From the NCBI GenBank assembly GCA_020466095.1, contig CM035808.1:6658133-6722132 (forward strand): 64,000 nucleotides of DNA, written 5' to 3'. Below the pieces are notes generated by a model. The model saw nothing but the letters and a program-made list of their open reading frames with translations. It ran no database searches and was not told where the DNA came from. Of this stretch, positions 62,217 to 64,000 are shown one piece after another. The position numbers were made by a program, and so were the translations under genes. Origin of the DNA: Chlorops oryzae. Taxonomy: Eukaryota > Arthropoda > Insecta > Diptera > Chloropidae. Numbering within the stretch: the stretch's first letter is position 1; each line of letters opens with the position of its first letter.

Positions 62217-62254
62217 TCTTTTTTTTCCTCTTCCTCTTCTTCTCCTATTTTTAG
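62217..62254 (+). promoter_or_regulatory. disco: Splice acceptor of the disco coding exon
   Basis: A long pyrimidine tract (62,219-62,252, T and C almost throughout) ends TTTTTAG with the AG at 62,253-62,254, 41 bases before the start codon. TTAATTAAT just upstream could serve as branch site. This argues that the in-frame ATG at 62,200 is intronic. Confidence 0.75.
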
Positions 62255-62295
62255 AACCAAAAACACACAAAAATCAGAATCAAATCCACATCGTC

Positions 62296-64000
62296 ATGGA
62301 ACATCTAATGTCAGCTTTTATGCCGCCCGCCTATCTACTCGGCTCAGCTACGTCCCCGAATCACAGTCACAGTCACAGCCATAGCCACGGTCACCCCAAT
62401 GTATCGCACGCCGGCACACAATCGATGACTGCCACACCAGCTACCTCACCCATTGCAGCTGCTGCAGCCGCAGCCGCCGCTGCCGCAATGAACACAAAGC
62501 CCAAACGTTGGGGCTCCCCGCCTATTAATCTAGCCGGTCAATTTATAAATCCCGCCACGGGCAAAAAGCGCGTACAATGCTCAATCTGCTTTAAGACCTT
62601 CTGCGACAAGGGTGCGCTGAAAATCCACTTTTCCGCCGTCCATTTACGCGAGATGCACAAATGCACCGTCGAGGGTTGCAACATGGTCTTCAGTTCGCGC
62701 CGTTCGCGCAATCGTCACAGCGCGAACCCCAATCCGAAATTGCACTCGCCGCATATACGCCGCAAAATCTCACCGCACGATGGACGCACGGCCCAACAGT
62801 TTCCGGTGTTTTCGTTGCCACCTGCCGGTCTATTGCCCACCGGTGCGATGCCTGCATTTCCGGGTTTAATGCCACCGGGAGCAGGCGTCGGCGCTGGCGC
62901 TTACCCATCAGCGATGTTCGGAGAATTGACGGCGCCAACGAACGTCAATTTCACGGACATTTTGGCCCATCAAGAGCACCGGCGCTTCATGCTTCATGCA
63001 CGCAACGGCTCAAGCGGCGGCTCAGCTTCATCGGACGCCGATGATGACGACGGCTATATGCTCGATGTGCAAACGAACTGGCTCGCACACTAGTCAAGAT
63101 AGTCGCAATGCCGATGACGATGATGACGAGATGACTTGGCCGACGCCTATTGTCGCGAGGTCGATGTCGAAGACGATAGTGCATCGAACGATTGCGAGCT
63201 TGATGTTCACAACACCACCCCCACCACCACACACGTAAGCGCTGCGTGGACACGCATTGTCGAAGAGAAGGAAGACCAAGAAGATCAACAAGAAGAAGAA
63301 ACCCTCGAAGTTGCGGAAACTCAAGCAGCCACAACCGAACAACAAACATCATTATTGAATGCGCACGAGGACTCCAATGAGCCACTTGATTTTAGTGTAC
63401 ACAAGCGTCACAGCTCGTCGCTGGAGGCGCGCTTAAGTCCACATGTTAACAACAAGGAAGAGCCTAAAAGTCCAGAACGACAACATAAAGGTTGCTTTTC
63501 CGTCGATAGTTTACTCGGCCTAAGGAAGCGTAAGTCAAGCGCCGAGACGGAAAGAGATCAAGCGCCTCCAAAGCAAATAGAACTGAAACAAGAACCACTC
63601 GATGATCGCACTGCCCATTCACCGATCGAAAGCCGATTCGATTGTCTCGATCTGACAAAGAGACAAAGAACTTCGAACAGCAGCAGCAGCAGTCCATCAT
63701 ATGGCATGACGGAAATCCCTCCCAGCCGTCTCTCGCCGCCACTAGTTTTCAGCGCTCCCACAGAGGAGCAGCTCCGCCTGTTGCAATCGCAAATGTTTGC
63801 GGCGGCTGCTGCAGCTGCTGCGGCTTCTCAGTCTTCCAATGATGCGAGCTTCGCCAGTAATTCGCCAGCACCATCGCCACCGCCGCCAAATCCTGCGTGG
63901 AATATCCTCTCCGAGGTCTATCGCTCCATGCTGATGAGCAGTAATCTCAATACGACGCAACCGAAGAATCAAACACAATACGGCGAAATGCCCAAGAACC
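62296..64000 (+). CDS. disco: Disconnected (Disco) zinc-finger transcription factor, 5' part
   Basis: Nuclear C2H2 factor required in flies for larval optic nerve/visual system wiring, appendage patterning and (with disco-related) head development. The start is MEHLM at 62,296, as in Drosophila; the upstream ATG at 62,200 lies before a splice acceptor. Order: His/Ser repeat (residues 23-33), Ala run (54-64), conserved [16 protein letters not shown] block (68-83), finger 1 (C95, C98, H111, H116), finger 2 (C123, C128, H141, H150), basic [12 protein letters not shown] (153-164), acidic region from 247. A stop at 63,091 interrupts the frame. Frame +2 reads sensibly over about 63,065-63,130, and the original frame then continues openly to the window end with PLDFSVHKR (63,382), LDLTKR (63,645) and [12 protein letters not shown] (63,780). 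Two cancelling 1-base indels, probably sequence errors, fit best. The C-terminus lies beyond the window. Confidence 0.95.

Larger units (their letters stand above)
56001..62254 (+). other. disco: Putative disco intron 1 (~6.25 kb)
   Basis: Runs from the donor at 56,001 to the acceptor AG at 62,253-62,254. It contains a hAT MITE (56,841-56,985), poly(T) at about 56,180-56,206, CAA/TTG and TTC simple repeats (57,525-57,555, 58,771-58,786, 59,030-59,046), a (GT)n run at 60,669-60,687, a copy of a dispersed repeat (59,865-59,990) and an almost pure A/T tract (61,014-61,371). No internal gene was recognised. Confidence 0.4.

Noticed and set aside
62200..62295. Upstream in-frame ATG for disco adding 32 hydrophobic residues
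   Set aside because: It translates the polypyrimidine tract and splice acceptor; MEHLM matches the known Disco start.
63067..63130. Short GT-AG intron explaining the disco frame break
   Set aside because: Removing this 64-base interval joins to the wrong frame, and the middle of it encodes plausible acidic protein sequence.
62661..63385. Other frames over the disco exon, both strands
   Set aside because: Shadows of the disco coding sequence; codon pattern and homology support only the disco frame.
1..64000. CRISPR array, bacterial operon or viral genome
   Set aside because: No regularly spaced identical repeats with unique spacers, no dense coding; composition, introns and transposons are those of an insect nuclear genome.

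Overview
This looks like nuclear DNA of a higher fly (Diptera, Schizophora), most likely a tephritid-type fruit fly, though the genus cannot be fixed from the sequence. The only recognisable host gene is at the right edge: the 5' coding part of disconnected (disco), a paired C2H2 zinc-finger transcription factor. Its zinc-finger block is essentially the Drosophila Disco sequence. Everything to the left is AT-rich, gene-poor and full of transposon debris, with no second host protein gene I can support. It may be upstream regulatory territory of disco, but that is inference.

Layout: 1-4 kb is unremarkable AT-rich DNA with one foldback MITE. 4.1-7.4 kb holds a ~1.2 kb direct duplication that runs into a ~135-bp tandem array. 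8.5-9.3 kb is a 5'-truncated LINE with a 13-bp target-site duplication (TSD) and a 400-bp telomere-like TAACC/TAACCAAACC tail. 12.5-14.0 kb is an I-type LINE fragment with an intact RNase H domain, a (TAA)n tail and a 9-bp TSD. 16.2-18.5 kb is a nested stack: a TTAA-flanked element inside a hAT-type element (8-bp TSD) inside a pogo/Tigger-like foldback, with a second TTAA element alongside. 25.5-29.0 kb is a ~1.1 kb direct duplication flanking a broken mariner transposase. 35.6-57 kb carries five hAT-type MITEs with clear or probable 8-bp TSDs, scattered among other inverted-repeat elements. 49.0-50.8 kb is a decayed LINE reverse transcriptase interrupted by a TA-flanked MITE and by a second antisense LINE fragment, whose tail is a pure (TTAGG)n-type repeat.

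Disco: a candidate non-coding 5' exon ends at a strong splice donor at 56,000/56,001. A ~6.25 kb intron would then run to a polypyrimidine tract and acceptor at 62,254, and translation starts at 62,296. The frame is displaced over about 63,065-63,130 and then returns to the original frame. This is best explained by two compensating single-base indels, probably sequence error. The gene runs off the right end.

No new functional system is evident. The most interesting points are the two LINEs whose 3' tails imitate the canonical insect telomere repeat in an order that lacks telomerase, the transposon nesting, and several near-duplicate blocks whose indel-rich divergence suggests assembly patches as much as biology. 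Reads would be needed to tell these apart.
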